A DNA stretch of 64,000 nucleotides from JAJDUF01 sp965214295 (GTDB lineage Bacteria > Chloroflexota > UBA11872 > UBA12225 > JAJDUF01): contig OZ243944.1 in NCBI GenBank assembly GCA_965214295.1, forward strand, positions 496,001 to 560,000. The letters run 5' to 3'. The notes beneath the pieces were generated by a model. That model saw only the letters and a program-made list of their open reading frames with translations, did no database searches and was not told where the DNA came from. Shown piece by piece: positions 1 through 8,728 of this stretch. Position 1 is the stretch's first letter. Every line of letters starts with the position of its first letter. Position numbers and translations under genes: made by a program.

Positions 1-570
1 GAGCGCCTTCAGCCGCTCCAGGGCCGCGGCAACACTCGTGGCTTGCGCGACAGTGAGGTGCTCCAGCGCGCCGGCCGAGGCCCGGCTGACCGTACCGCCG
101 AGGGGGGCACCGCGACGCTCCGGCACCACCACGCCGTCAACGGCGACGGCCTCGGCCGTCCGCAGGATTGCGCCGACATTCTGCGGGTCCTGTACCTGGT
201 CCAGCACCAGCAGCAGCGGGGCGTGGCCAGCCTGCTGCACGGTCCGCCCTAGCTCGCTCACCGTGATTACCGGGTGCGGTGCCACTCGCGCGACGGCGTT
301 CTGGTGCCGCCGGCCCGGTACCAACTGGGTCAACCCTTCCCGCGTGACCCACGTCACCGGCACGTCTGCTTGCGCTGCTTCTTGGCCGAGTGTGGCGAGG
401 CGGCCGCGACCGGGCGGCTCGCCCGCGAGCCACACCCGGTCCGCGCGGCCGGCGCGGATGGCCTCCTGGACGGGATGGATGCCCCAACGCCAGTGCGGCT
501 CGGAGGGCGCCGCCGGGACCGCCCCCGGTCCCGTCCGCCGTGTGCGGCGCTGCGGCCGTGATGAGGTCAA
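1..570 (-). CDS. rlmB: 23S rRNA 2'-O-ribose methyltransferase, TrmH/SpoU family (RlmB-like), 3' end cut by window edge
   Basis: It would transfer a methyl group from SAM to a ribose in 23S rRNA (RlmB) or a related RNA. About 190 residues are visible. An N-terminal substrate-binding part contains WGIHPVQEAIRAGRADRVWLAG. The catalytic SPOUT domain starts with LLLVLDQVQDPQNVGAILRTAE, including the diagnostic N-x-G-x-x-x-R-T motif near residue 142; the later SAM-knot motifs lie beyond the edge. I place the start at a TTG at 570 that overlaps the cysS stop (TTGA), giving translational coupling. This frame has no ATG or GTG upstream of the conserved region. Its position just after cysS matches the cysS-rlmB order of many Gram-positive and Chloroflexota genomes. 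Family assignment is sure; RlmB as opposed to another TrmH paralogue is inferred from context. Confidence 0.85.
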   Translation of the reverse strand, partial: MTSSRPQRRTRRTGPGAVPAAPSEPHWRWGIHPVQEAIRAGRADRVWLAGEPPGRGRLATLGQEAAQADVPVTWVTREGLTQLVPGRRHQNAVARVAPHPVITVSELGRTVQQAGHAPLLLVLDQVQDPQNVGAILRTAEAVAVDGVVVPERRGAPLGGTVSRASAGALEHLTVAQATSVAAALERLKAL

Positions 571-2222
571 CGTCGTCGCCAGTGCGAGCCGTCGGGACGG
601 TCCTCAATGGCGATGTCCAACTCGGCGAGGTGGTCGCGGACCGCATCGGCCAGCGCAAAGTGACGCTCCGTGCGGAGGTGCTGCCGGACCTCTACCAGCA
701 GACCGATCACGGGGGCCGCCGCCAGCGCCGCCCGTTGGTCACTCCGGCGCCAGGCGGTACCGCCGGCCCGATCTTCGAGTGTGATTCCCTCAGCCGCCAA
801 CCGATCACGGATCACGTCGGCCAGCCCATAGAGGCGCTCACCGCGCAGCGACCGGCGCACGTCGAGCAGCAGGTTCAGGAACGGCTCGCCCGCGCCAACC
901 CGCCGGCTATCCAGCCGCGCAGCCACCGCCGTCAGGTCCACGCCAAGAACACCCGCCAGCTCTTTGAGCGTTTCCTGCGCCTCGCTTACCTGGCCAGCGT
1001 GCTCAGGCGGCCCAGCTCCGGCGTCGTCATCGGCCGCACGGTTGATCTCCCGGGCCAGGTCGTAGAGTACGCCGAGCGCCGCGGCGGTATTGAGATCGTC
1101 GTCCATGGCGCGCATAAAGCGCCGCCGGCTCTGCGCCGCTACCGCGTCCGGTGAACCCTGGATTCCGGCTGGCGCGGGAATGACGGGAGGAGATGACTCC
1201 CCCTCTCCACTCGTGGAGAGGGGGCCGGGGGGTGAGGCCACCGATTCCCGTTGGATCGCGTAGACGAGCCGCTCCAGCCCCCGACTCTGGGCCGCGATAT
1301 GCTCCGGTGCAAAGGTCATGGGCGAGCGGTAGTGGACCGAGAGCAGATACAGCCGTAGCGCCTCGGCCGGATATTGCTCCAAGAGGCTGGCGACGGTCGT
1401 GTAGTTGTTCAGCGAATGGGCCATCTTTTCGCTGCCGGCCATTAGCAGCCCGATGTGCAGCCAGTGATGCGCGAACGGCGCCTGCCCGCTGTAGGCTTCA
1501 CTCTGGGCGATCTCGTTCTCGTGGTGTGGAAAGATGAGATCGGCGCCGCCGGCATGCAGGTCAATCTGCGGACCGAGCAACTCGAACACCATGCTCGTAC
1601 ATTCGATGTGCCACCCTGGCCGGCCCGGCCCCCAAGGGCTATCCCAGGCCGGCTCGCCTGCTGCCGCCGCTTTCCACAGCGCAAAGTCGCGCGGATTCCG
1701 CTTTTGCGCGTCTACCTCGACCCGCCGTCCGGCTTCGATGCCCTCCTCCACGCGGCCGGAAAAGCGGCCATACGCCGGAAAGGCGTCCACGGCAAAGTAG
1801 ACATCTCCGCCCACGACATAGGCGGCCCCGCGCTCCAGCAAGCCGCTGATGACGCGGACAATGGCCGCCATGTGCTCGGTCACACGCGGGTAGTGGTCGG
1901 CCGGCTGGACGTTCAGCGCCTCCATCACCTCGAAATACGCCGCGGTCATGCGCCGGGCATAGGCCAGCGGCTCCTCGCCACGCTCCTGAGCGCGCTCGAT
2001 GATCTTGTCGTCTACGTCGGTGAAGTTTTGGACGTAGGTCAGCGGAATGTCTCGCCAGGCGAGGTAGCGCCGGAACACGTCGGCGACGACGAACAGCCGC
2101 GCGTGCCCCATATGCGGCGGTGCCTTGGGCGTCATGCCACACAGATACATCGTCGCCGGAGTAGATCGCGGCGCGAACAGCACCTTGCGCCGCTGCCGGG
2201 TGTCGTACAGCGCCAGGTTCAC
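567..2222 (-). CDS. cysS: Cysteinyl-tRNA synthetase with in-frame repeat insertion
   Basis: Class I aminoacyl-tRNA synthetase that charges tRNA-Cys. From the GTG at 2222 it is 551 residues. This start overlaps the cysE stop (GTGA) and has a perfect AGGAGG six bases upstream, so the longer 566-residue reading is unlikely. Zinc ligands are visible at C28 (YLCGM), C208 (HIECTSM) and H233/E237 (FPHHENE). The HIGH motif reads HMGH (37-40). The KMSKS motif reads KMAHS (266-270), an atypical version. At residues about 328-359 two dispersed repeats are read through in frame, giving proline- and glycine-rich sequence with VIPAPAGIQ. Downstream the DALR-type anticodon helices resume. The gene lies in the run ispDF-cysE-cysS-rlmB, so serine acetylation for cysteine synthesis and cysteine charging are probably co-expressed. 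Confidence 0.95.
   Translation of the reverse strand: MNLALYDTRQRRKVLFAPRSTPATMYLCGMTPKAPPHMGHARLFVVADVFRRYLAWRDIPLTYVQNFTDVDDKIIERAQERGEEPLAYARRMTAAYFEVMEALNVQPADHYPRVTEHMAAIVRVISGLLERGAAYVVGGDVYFAVDAFPAYGRFSGRVEEGIEAGRRVEVDAQKRNPRDFALWKAAAAGEPAWDSPWGPGRPGWHIECTSMVFELLGPQIDLHAGGADLIFPHHENEIAQSEAYSGQAPFAHHWLHIGLLMAGSEKMAHSLNNYTTVASLLEQYPAEALRLYLLSVHYRSPMTFAPEHIAAQSRGLERLVYAIQRESVASPPGPLSTSGEGESSPPVIPAPAGIQGSPDAVAAQSRRRFMRAMDDDLNTAAALGVLYDLAREINRAADDDAGAGPPEHAGQVSEAQETLKELAGVLGVDLTAVAARLDSRRVGAGEPFLNLLLDVRRSLRGERLYGLADVIRDRLAAEGITLEDRAGGTAWRRSDQRAALAAAPVIGLLVEVRQHLRTERHFALADAVRDHLAELDIAIEDRPDGSHWRRR
1159..1237. repeat. Two dispersed repeats inside cysS
   Basis: A GGATTCC..GGGAATGACG-type palindrome (1159-1185) is followed by a CCCCCTCTCCAC-TC-GTGGAGAGGGGG palindrome with a GGCCGGGGGGTGAGG tail (1199-1237). 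Both recur elsewhere in the window, for example at 3695, 48439 and 59926. They are read in frame by cysS. Confidence 0.85.
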
Positions 2223-3145
2223 GAGCGCCCTCCTGACGACGACAGGCGCCGCGCCGCGTCTCCACAATCCGCGTGGCGCTCCGGTGGTACTGTCCCAGCG
2301 GTCAGGTCGGCACCGCAGCCATTGGCTGCCTCCGCGCCGCCAGGTTCCAGGTCGCGGTCGGCCAACGCGGCCGGATCGTGGAGCGTCCCGAGGCCGAGCG
2401 GTTCATCGGCTTGGGGCGACCGAGCGGTCCTTTCGAGCCGCGCGAGGCGCGTCTCCAGCTCCTGCACCCTGTCGCTCAGGCGGCGAATGATCTCCACCTC
2501 GGGGACCGGTGGCTGACCACCAGGACTGCCCACTCCGCTGGCGGTCGAGCCGGTGCCGTCCGTCACGCGCTCGGAGCTGCCGCGCCCGGGGTCGCGCACG
2601 GATACCACGCGAGCGGGAATACCAACCACGGTTGTATGCGCCGGCACGTCGCGCAGCACGACGGCGCCGGCGCCGATGATCGCTCCATCGCCCACGTGTA
2701 CGGCACCCAATATCTTCGCACCGACCCCGACCGTGACCCCATTGCCCAATGTAGGGTGGCGCTTACCACGCTCGAATCCGGTTCCGCCCAATGTTACCCC
2801 CTGGTACAGCATCACGTCGTCGCCAAGCTCCGTCGTCTCCCCGATTACCACACCCATGCCGTGGTCCACGAAAAAGCCGGCGCCAATCGCGGCCGCCGGG
2901 TGGATTTCGATACCCGTCAGGAAGCGGTTGAAGTGCGAGAGCAGCCGCGGCACCACCGGCACGCGCCGCCGACACAGCCAGTGTGCTACGCGATGCAGCA
3001 GGATCGCGTGCAGGCCCGGATAGGACAGCACCACTTCGGCCAACGAAGTCGCCGCGGGATCGCGGGCAAAGATGGCCGCGAGGTCGCGGCGCAGCATCTC
3101 CACCGGACCGGACCGCTGCGGATGGTCACGCTCGCTCGTGCTCAC
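2219..3145 (-). CDS. cysE: Serine O-acetyltransferase with C-terminal coiled-coil extension
   Basis: It acetylates L-serine with acetyl-CoA, the first step of cysteine synthesis. The N-terminal helical part (about 1-75, LSYPGLHAILLHRVAHWL) is followed by a left-handed beta-helix of hexapeptide repeats (about 85-190). The catalytic region FFVDHGMGVVIGETTELGDDV and the GVTLGGTG loop are intact. After VVGIPARVV the protein has about 110 extra residues: a low-complexity linker, then a short coiled coil (EVEIIRRLSDRVQELETRL) and a disordered tail. The usual C-terminal CysK-binding Ile is therefore absent. The start is a GTG at 3145. The stop overlaps the cysS start, and ispDF ends 26 bases upstream. 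Confidence 0.93.
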   Translation of the reverse strand: MSTSERDHPQRSGPVEMLRRDLAAIFARDPAATSLAEVVLSYPGLHAILLHRVAHWLCRRRVPVVPRLLSHFNRFLTGIEIHPAAAIGAGFFVDHGMGVVIGETTELGDDVMLYQGVTLGGTGFERGKRHPTLGNGVTVGVGAKILGAVHVGDGAIIGAGAVVLRDVPAHTTVVGIPARVVSVRDPGRGSSERVTDGTGSTASGVGSPGGQPPVPEVEIIRRLSDRVQELETRLARLERTARSPQADEPLGLGTLHDPAALADRDLEPGGAEAANGCGADLTAGTVPPERHADCGDAARRLSSSGGRS

Positions 3146-3171
3146 AACTACTCACTTTGGGGTTGCTCGGC

Positions 3172-4539
3172 TCAGTGTCCCGTAACGGCTTGCTCCGCGC
3201 CAGCGGGTGGCACCGCGACCAAGCGCGTCAAGAGCGCTACCGCATGGGCAGCGATAGCCTCGCCCCGGCCAACGGCATCCAACCCTTCATTGCTGGTGGC
3301 CTTGACATTGATCTGCGACGTACAGAGCGCAAGCGCGGCCGCAAGCGCCTGGCACATCGCCGGCAGGTGCGCGGCGAGGCGCGGCGCTTCCGCCACCACC
3401 GTCACATCGAGGTTCTGAATACTCCACTCTTCAGCACGCACCTTATCTGCCACTGTCCGCAAAAGCTCCAGGCTCGATACTCCCCGGTAGACCGGATCGG
3501 TACTCGGAAAAAGCTGCCCGATATCGGGCAGCCCCGCCGCGCCCAACAGCGCGTCCATGATGGCATGCGTCACTACGTCGGCGTCGGAGTGCCCGGCCAG
3601 CCCCTTGCCTTCCGGGTGCTCCAGGGCCACGCCACCGAGAATAAGCCGGCGCTCCGGCACCAAGCGATGAATGTCGTAGCCCGTCCCCACGCGCTGGATT
3701 CCCGCTTGCGCGGGAATGACGGTGGGGACGGGGGGATGTGTCGTCCGCTCGGTCCCGTGACAGTAGCGCTCTTGACCGGCAGAAACCGCACCATCCGACG
3801 GCCCGGTGGAGGTGGCGCGGTCTCTGCCGGTCAAGAGCGCCGCCGCAACTGCCACGTCGGCCAGCACCGTCACCTTAATGTTAGCCGGATCGCCCGGGAA
3901 AAGGCGCACGGCAATACCCTGACTTTCGAGCAGCGCTCCTTCATCCGTGTAGTCATCCGCCGCCGCGCCGGCCCGCCGGAAGGCCGCGTCCAGGGTCGCC
4001 CGGCGGAATATCTGCGGTGTCTGAGCCGCCCGGAGCTGGCTCCGGTCAACCGTGTGCGCCACCGTATTGTCCGGGCGGACACGCTTGATCGTATCGCGGA
4101 CGGGGACCGCCGCGCTGGCCGCGACCGCGCCGGCGGCGGCAGCCAGCCCCGAGGCCACCAACGCCGGTGTCAACAAAGGCCGCGCGGCGTCGTGGATGAG
4201 CACCCACTCGGCGCCCGTGACCGCCGCCAAGCCGGCCCGCACCGAGGCCGAGCGCACCGCGCCGCCCGCGCAGATGGCCGCGACTTTCTGCCACCCCGCG
4301 GCCTGCACCACTTGGCGACAGTGCTCCGCCAGCGCCGCGCTCACGACCAGCGCAATCTCGCTCACCTGCGGGCTGGACTCCAGGGCGTCCACGGCATAGG
4401 CGAGCAAGGGCCGCCCCAGCAGCGGCAGGAACGTCTTGTCCACCCCGCCCATCCGCCGCCCCTGGCCGGCGCCGACGACGATGGCCGCGACCGATCCTTC
4501 AGTCGCCGCCGCGTCGGGCGCATGTTTCGCTGCACACAT
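3172..4539 (-). CDS. ispDF: Bifunctional IspD/IspF enzyme of the MEP isoprenoid pathway
   Basis: Residues 1 to about 235 form the CDP-ME synthase (IspD). It shows the nucleotide-binding motif VGAGQGRRMG..K, LIHDAARPL, and D-Y-T-D-E near the end. About residues 295-455 form MECDP synthase (IspF), with VGTGYDIHRL supplying the D-x-H metal site, AGHSDADVVTHAIMDALLGA, and DIGQLFP. The two domains catalyse the third and fifth steps of the pathway, and the fusion is known in several phyla. Here the linker (about 236-292) is built almost wholly from a family-B palindromic element and a GGATTCCCGC-type repeat read through in frame. The ATG at 4539 lacks a clear Shine-Dalgarno sequence. The gene sits between radA and cysE on the same strand. 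Confidence 0.95.
   Translation of the reverse strand: MCAAKHAPDAAATEGSVAAIVVGAGQGRRMGGVDKTFLPLLGRPLLAYAVDALESSPQVSEIALVVSAALAEHCRQVVQAAGWQKVAAICAGGAVRSASVRAGLAAVTGAEWVLIHDAARPLLTPALVASGLAAAAGAVAASAAVPVRDTIKRVRPDNTVAHTVDRSQLRAAQTPQIFRRATLDAAFRRAGAAADDYTDEGALLESQGIAVRLFPGDPANIKVTVLADVAVAAALLTGRDRATSTGPSDGAVSAGQERYCHGTERTTHPPVPTVIPAQAGIQRVGTGYDIHRLVPERRLILGGVALEHPEGKGLAGHSDADVVTHAIMDALLGAAGLPDIGQLFPSTDPVYRGVSSLELLRTVADKVRAEEWSIQNLDVTVVAEAPRLAAHLPAMCQALAAALALCTSQINVKATSNEGLDAVGRGEAIAAHAVALLTRLVAVPPAGAEQAVTGH
3695..3721. repeat. GGATTCCCGC-type dispersed palindrome in ispDF
   Basis: The repeat TGGATTCCCGC-TTGC-GCGGGAATGACG is read as VIPAQAGIQ on the minus strand. It joins directly to the IspF motif VGTGYDIHRL. 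Confidence 0.85.
3766..3840. repeat. Family-B palindromic element in the ispDF linker
   Basis: Perfect 18-bp arms (3766-3783 and 3823-3840, GCGCTCTTGACCGGCAGA and complement) enclose a loop of about 39 nt containing ACCGCAC. The whole is 75 bp, or 25 codons. Inner stem and loop resemble the element at 62005-62065 in guaA: 17 of 23 aligned loop bases match when both are read in gene-sense. The encoded peptides LTGRDRATSTGPSDGAVSAG and LTGGNRTTLTGTSECAVSAG align. Confidence 0.85.
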
Positions 4540-4621
4540 TGCTCGTCTGCCCGGACTCTACGCGGCAATGCCAGGCCAAAACTGCACGATCCAATCATCT
4601 CATATGCGGTGTAGTGTTGGC

Positions 4622-6088
4622 CTAGCAAAAGGCCGACTCGAAGGCCTCGCGCAAGCCGGCAGCGCCGACGAGCTGCGGCTCCTGGCTGTGCTCCAAACGT
4701 CGGGCGTCACTGGCCGGTACGACGCAACGCCGGAAACCCATCCGCTGCGCTTCCGTCAAGCGGCGCTCGATCTGATTGACCGGTCGCAACTCTCCCTGCA
4801 AACCTACTTCGCCCAGGAAGGCGAGGTCGGCCGGCAGCACCTTGTCCCGGTAGCTGGACGCGATGGCCGCCGCCAGCCCTAGATCGCACGCCGGCTCTGC
4901 CAGCTTCAGGCCCCCGACCGCATTGACGTACACGTCCTGATTGCCCAGCGCCAGGCCTAGCCGCTTGGTCAGGACGGCAATCAGGAGATGGAGGCGATTG
5001 AGGTCCACTCCGACTACCGTGCGGCGCGGCATTCCAAAGGCCGTCGCAGCCACGAGGGCCTGCACCTCGACGAGCAGGGCGCGGCTGCCCTCCAGCGGCA
5101 CCGCGACCGCCGAGCCGGAGGCCGCGGCGACTCGCTGCGCGAGAAAGGCCGCTGAGGGATTGCTCACCTCCCGGAGGCCGGTCGGGGCCATCTCGAAGAC
5201 ACCAACCTCATCGGTCGAGCCGAAGCGGTTCTTCGTCGCCCGCAAGAGACGATACGCATGAAAGCGCTCACCCTCAAGGTAGAGGACGGCATCCACGATA
5301 TGTTCGAGCACGCGCGGGCCGGCGATATTGCCATCCTTGGTGACGTGCCCGACGAGAAACGTCGCAATCTCCGTCGCCTTGGCCAAGTCCATGAGCCGGA
5401 GCGTGCATTCACGGAGTTGCGTAATACTGCCCGGGCTGGCCGCAACCGAATCGAGGTAGGCCGTCTGGATAGAGTCGACGATAATCACCCGTGGACGCAG
5501 GCGCTCGACCTCGCGGAGCACCACTTGCAGGTTCGTTTCGGTCAGGATATAGAGGTGACGGGCCGGAGCCGCACCACACCTGGCACCATCCGTGCGGCGT
5601 AGGCCCGTCACCCGACGGGCCGGAGCCGCACCACCCTTGGCATCATCCGTGCGGCGTAGGTCTGTCACCTGGGGGACTGTAGCTCCCACCCGGTCGCTGC
5701 GGAGGCGCAGCTGCCGAGCCGACTCCTCGCCGGACACGTAGAGCACCGGGGCCTCGGCTGCTACCCGCGCGGCAAATTGCAGCAAGAGCGTAGATTTGCC
5801 AATGCCCGGGTCACCGCCCAACAGGATCAGCTCGCCGGGGACGATGCCGCCGCCAAGCACGCGGTCGAACTCACCGAGACCGCTGCTGACGCGACTTTCC
5901 GCCTCGGTCTCGATCTCCGCCAACAGGACGGGGCCGGATGAGCGCGACCGGAAACGGCCCGGGGGCTGGTCGGGAGCGGCTACCTCGGTGAGGCTGTTCC
6001 AAGCGCCACATTCCGGGCAGCGCCCGTGCCACTTCGGCGTAGTTGCCCCGCAATCAGCGCAACTGAAGTGGCTTCGTTGACGGGGCAC
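4622..6088 (-). CDS. radA: DNA repair protein RadA (Sms) with tandem palindromic insertion
   Basis: RecA-like ATPase that helps branch migration and processing of recombination intermediates. From the GTG at 6088 (AGGAGG six bases upstream) it is 488 residues. In numbering that starts 20 residues further upstream at an unlikely ATG (6148), the features are: C4 zinc finger CADC..CPEC, Walker A GGDPGIGKST (about 91-100), the RadA signature KNRFG (about 286-290), and a C-terminal Lon-protease-like domain. Between LRSDRVGA and LYILTET two tandem 19-residue units are inserted (about 141-178). In ordinary RadA these segments are nearly adjacent. The insert leaves all catalytic motifs intact, so the protein is probably functional. 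It lies just downstream of clpC, the usual order. Confidence 0.96.
   Translation of the reverse strand: MPRQRSHFSCADCGATTPKWHGRCPECGAWNSLTEVAAPDQPPGRFRSRSSGPVLLAEIETEAESRVSSGLGEFDRVLGGGIVPGELILLGGDPGIGKSTLLLQFAARVAAEAPVLYVSGEESARQLRLRSDRVGATVPQVTDLRRTDDAKGGAAPARRVTGLRRTDGARCGAAPARHLYILTETNLQVVLREVERLRPRVIIVDSIQTAYLDSVAASPGSITQLRECTLRLMDLAKATEIATFLVGHVTKDGNIAGPRVLEHIVDAVLYLEGERFHAYRLLRATKNRFGSTDEVGVFEMAPTGLREVSNPSAAFLAQRVAAASGSAVAVPLEGSRALLVEVQALVAATAFGMPRRTVVGVDLNRLHLLIAVLTKRLGLALGNQDVYVNAVGGLKLAEPACDLGLAAAIASSYRDKVLPADLAFLGEVGLQGELRPVNQIERRLTEAQRMGFRRCVVPASDARRLEHSQEPQLVGAAGLREAFESAFC
5555..5668. repeat. Two tandem family-A palindromic elements in radA
   Basis: Units 5555-5611 and 5612-5668 are each exactly 57 bp (19 codons) and about 50 of 57 bases match. 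Each has outer arms GACGGGCC/GGCCCGTC (GGTCTGTC in the second), an inner stem GCCGCAC/GTGCGGC and a 17-nt loop. On the minus strand they encode VTGLRRTDGARCGAAPAR and VTDLRRTDDAKGGAAPAR. The same inner stem and loop recur twice in guaA. Confidence 0.9.
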
Positions 6089-6186
6089 ACTCCACCTCCT
6101 CGGCGGCCGGCGGCAGGTCGGCGGCACCAAGCCGCGAGTGAGGAGCACGCCGTTCTGGGGAGGGGCCTTCGCTTGGCGTCATCGTG

Positions 6187-8685
6187 CTAGGCGGTCGCTA
6201 CCGCCATTTCTTCTTCCGGCTCCGGTTCCGGCACCGCCGACTCGACGGTCATCACGAACTGGTCCTGCTCGCTATCGTGATCGGCCAGGATACGATCCCC
6301 GGCCTTGACGTTCCCGGCCAGGAGCTCCTCGGCCAACTCGTCTTCGATGCTGTTCTGGATAACGCGCCGGAGGGGACGAGCACCGAAGTCAGGATCGAAG
6401 CCTTTGTCAACCAGCCAGTCCTTCGCCGCGTCCGTCAGCTCAAGGACAATCTCCTGCTCGTGAAGCTGTGCCATCACGCGCTTCAGCTCGATGTCAATGA
6501 TGGCCTTGACGTTGCGGCGAGTGAGTGCCCGGAACACCACAATCGTATCCACACGGTTGATGAACTCCGGCCGGAACGTATTCTTGACCTCACCCAGTAC
6601 CTTTTCGCGCATCCGGTCGTAGGCTTCCTGCTCGTTATGCGCGTCACCGGAGAGGGTGCGGAACCCGACCTGCGCCTCGCGCTTGATCTGTTGCGCTCCG
6701 ACGTTGCCGGACATAATCAGGATCGTGTTACGGAAGTCCACGGTCCGGCCCCGGCCGTCGGTGAGCCGCCCATCCTCCATGATCTGGAGGAGCATGTTGA
6801 ACACTTCGGGATGGGCCTTCTCGATTTCGTCCAGCAGGATCACGGCGTAGGAACGGCGCCGGATAGCCTCGGTCAGCTGCCCCCCCTCGTCGTAGCCGAT
6901 GTAACCCGGCGGGGCGCCGACCAAGCGGGCTACCGAGTGCCGCTCCATGTATTCGGACATGTCCAGGCGGATCATGGCCTCTTCGCTGCCGAACATAAAC
7001 GTCGCCAGCGCCCGCGCCAGCAGAGTCTTGCCGACCCCCGTGGGACCGAGGAAGATGAACGATCCGATGGGTCGCCGCGGGTCCTTGAGGCCGGCACGCG
7101 CCCGGCGCACGGCGCGGGAAACGGCCTTGATGGCCTCATCCTGGCTCACCACCGTCTCGTGCAGGGCCTCCTCCATGTGGAGCAGACGCTCGGACTCCTC
7201 TTCCTTGATGCGGGTCACGGGGATACCGGTCCACATACTGACGACCTGCGAGATCACCTCGTCGTCAACTTTGGGGCGTTCATCCTCGCTCTCGTCCTTA
7301 CGACTCTGCTCCAATCCCTGAATTTCCTCCCGGAGGGCGGCCTCCTCATCGCGCAAGGCACTCGCCCGCTCGTAGTCCTGTTTCTCGATTGAAGCGTTCT
7401 TCTCGCTAATCAGCTCATCGAGGCGCTTCATCGTCTCCCGCAAGCCTTGGGGGGCCATGGACTGCTGAATACGCACGCGGGAGCCGGACTCGTCCACCAA
7501 GTCAATAGCCTTGTCGGGCAGGAAGCGGTCCGTCACGTACCGCCCGGCCAACTCGGCCGCCGCCTTCACCGCTTCGTCGGTGATGATGACCCGGTGATGG
7601 TCCTCGTAGCGATCCTTCACACCTCGGATGATCTCGATGGTCTCTTCGATGGTCGGTTCCTTGACATGCACCGGCTGGAAACGCCGTTCGAGAGCAGCGT
7701 CGCGCTCGATATATTTCCGGTACTCGTCCAGCGTGGTAGCGCCGATGCACTGGAGCTCGCCACGAGACAGGGACGGCTTGAGGATATTCGCCGCATCCAC
7801 CGCCCCCTCAGCGGCGCCGGCGCCGACGAGCGTGTGCAGCTCATCAATAAAGAGCACGCACTCCTTCGACGTGCGGATTTCCTCGATAACCCGCTTCAGC
7901 CGCTCCTCGAACTCGCCGCGATACTTCGTGCCGGCTACCAAGGCACCCATATCCAACGTCAGGAGGCGCTTGTTGAGCAAGGTCTCCGGAACGTCGCCAG
8001 CGATGATCCGCTGCGCCAGCCCCTCGGCAATGGCGGTCTTGCCAACGCCCGGATCGCCGATCAGGGCGGGATTGTTCTTGTTCCGGCGGCTCAAAATCTG
8101 AATGACCCGCTGAATCTCCTCCGAGCGGCCGACCACGGGGTCGAGCTTGCCCTCCCTGGCGGCCGCCGTAAGGTCAATGCCCATCTGGTCAATGGTCGGG
8201 GTTTTGGTGCGCTTCCGACCTTCCGACCTTGAGCCGCTGCCACTCTGGTTCACCACCTGGATGACCTGTGTACGTACCTTCTCCAGGTTGACACCGAGAC
8301 TTTCCAAGACGCCGGCGGCGATCCCCTCGCCTTCACGCACCAAGCCGAGCAGGAGGTGCTCGGTGCCAATGTAGTTGTGATTGAGACGGCGTGCTTCCTC
8401 GACGGCCAGCTCAATGACCTTCTTGGCACGCGGCGTCAGGTTGACATCGCCGATGACCATGCGGTTGCCGCGGCCGATGATGAACTCTACGGCACTACGG
8501 ACTTTATTTAGCTCAACGCCCAGATTACTGAGGACTTTCGCGGCGACACCCTCACCTTCTCGCACCAAACCGAGCAATAAATGCTCGGTGCCAATATAGT
8601 TATGGTTAAAACGTTGCGCTTCTTCTTGCGCGAGAACGAGCACTTTCTTGGCGCGCTCGGTGAACTTGTCAAAGCGATCACTCAT
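6187..8685 (-). CDS. clpC: ATP-dependent Clp protease ATP-binding subunit ClpC
   Basis: AAA+ unfoldase that feeds substrates to ClpP; 832 residues, normal for ClpC. Two N-terminal Clp_N repeats are visible (FTERAKKVLVLAQEEA and a second LTPRAKKVIELAVEEA, each followed by HNYIGTEHLLLGLVREGEG). The first AAA domain has Walker A GDPGVGKTAIAEGLA and the second GPTGVGKTLLARALA. A UVR-like middle segment with E/K-rich coiled coil (about 425-475) separates them. No palindromic insert is seen. The ATG at 8685 is followed downstream by radA after about 98 bases. An extended -10-like TGCTATACT lies upstream on the minus strand. Confidence 0.97.
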   Translation of the reverse strand: MSDRFDKFTERAKKVLVLAQEEAQRFNHNYIGTEHLLLGLVREGEGVAAKVLSNLGVELNKVRSAVEFIIGRGNRMVIGDVNLTPRAKKVIELAVEEARRLNHNYIGTEHLLLGLVREGEGIAAGVLESLGVNLEKVRTQVIQVVNQSGSGSRSEGRKRTKTPTIDQMGIDLTAAAREGKLDPVVGRSEEIQRVIQILSRRNKNNPALIGDPGVGKTAIAEGLAQRIIAGDVPETLLNKRLLTLDMGALVAGTKYRGEFEERLKRVIEEIRTSKECVLFIDELHTLVGAGAAEGAVDAANILKPSLSRGELQCIGATTLDEYRKYIERDAALERRFQPVHVKEPTIEETIEIIRGVKDRYEDHHRVIITDEAVKAAAELAGRYVTDRFLPDKAIDLVDESGSRVRIQQSMAPQGLRETMKRLDELISEKNASIEKQDYERASALRDEEAALREEIQGLEQSRKDESEDERPKVDDEVISQVVSMWTGIPVTRIKEEESERLLHMEEALHETVVSQDEAIKAVSRAVRRARAGLKDPRRPIGSFIFLGPTGVGKTLLARALATFMFGSEEAMIRLDMSEYMERHSVARLVGAPPGYIGYDEGGQLTEAIRRRSYAVILLDEIEKAHPEVFNMLLQIMEDGRLTDGRGRTVDFRNTILIMSGNVGAQQIKREAQVGFRTLSGDAHNEQEAYDRMREKVLGEVKNTFRPEFINRVDTIVVFRALTRRNVKAIIDIELKRVMAQLHEQEIVLELTDAAKDWLVDKGFDPDFGARPLRRVIQNSIEDELAEELLAGNVKAGDRILADHDSEQDQFVMTVESAVPEPEPEEEMAVATA

Positions 8686-8728
8686 GGTAAGGCCTCACTG
8701 GCTGCGAGAAGAGCCGTAGACTATCAGG

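Noticed and set aside
38..784. Long plus-strand open frame at the start
   Set aside because: It lies opposite rlmB and cysS and lacks any family match. The minus-strand frames carry the conserved methyltransferase and synthetase motifs.
2273..3418. 381-residue plus-strand frame opposite cysE
   Set aside because: High GC makes antisense frames long. cysE motifs are unambiguous on the minus strand.
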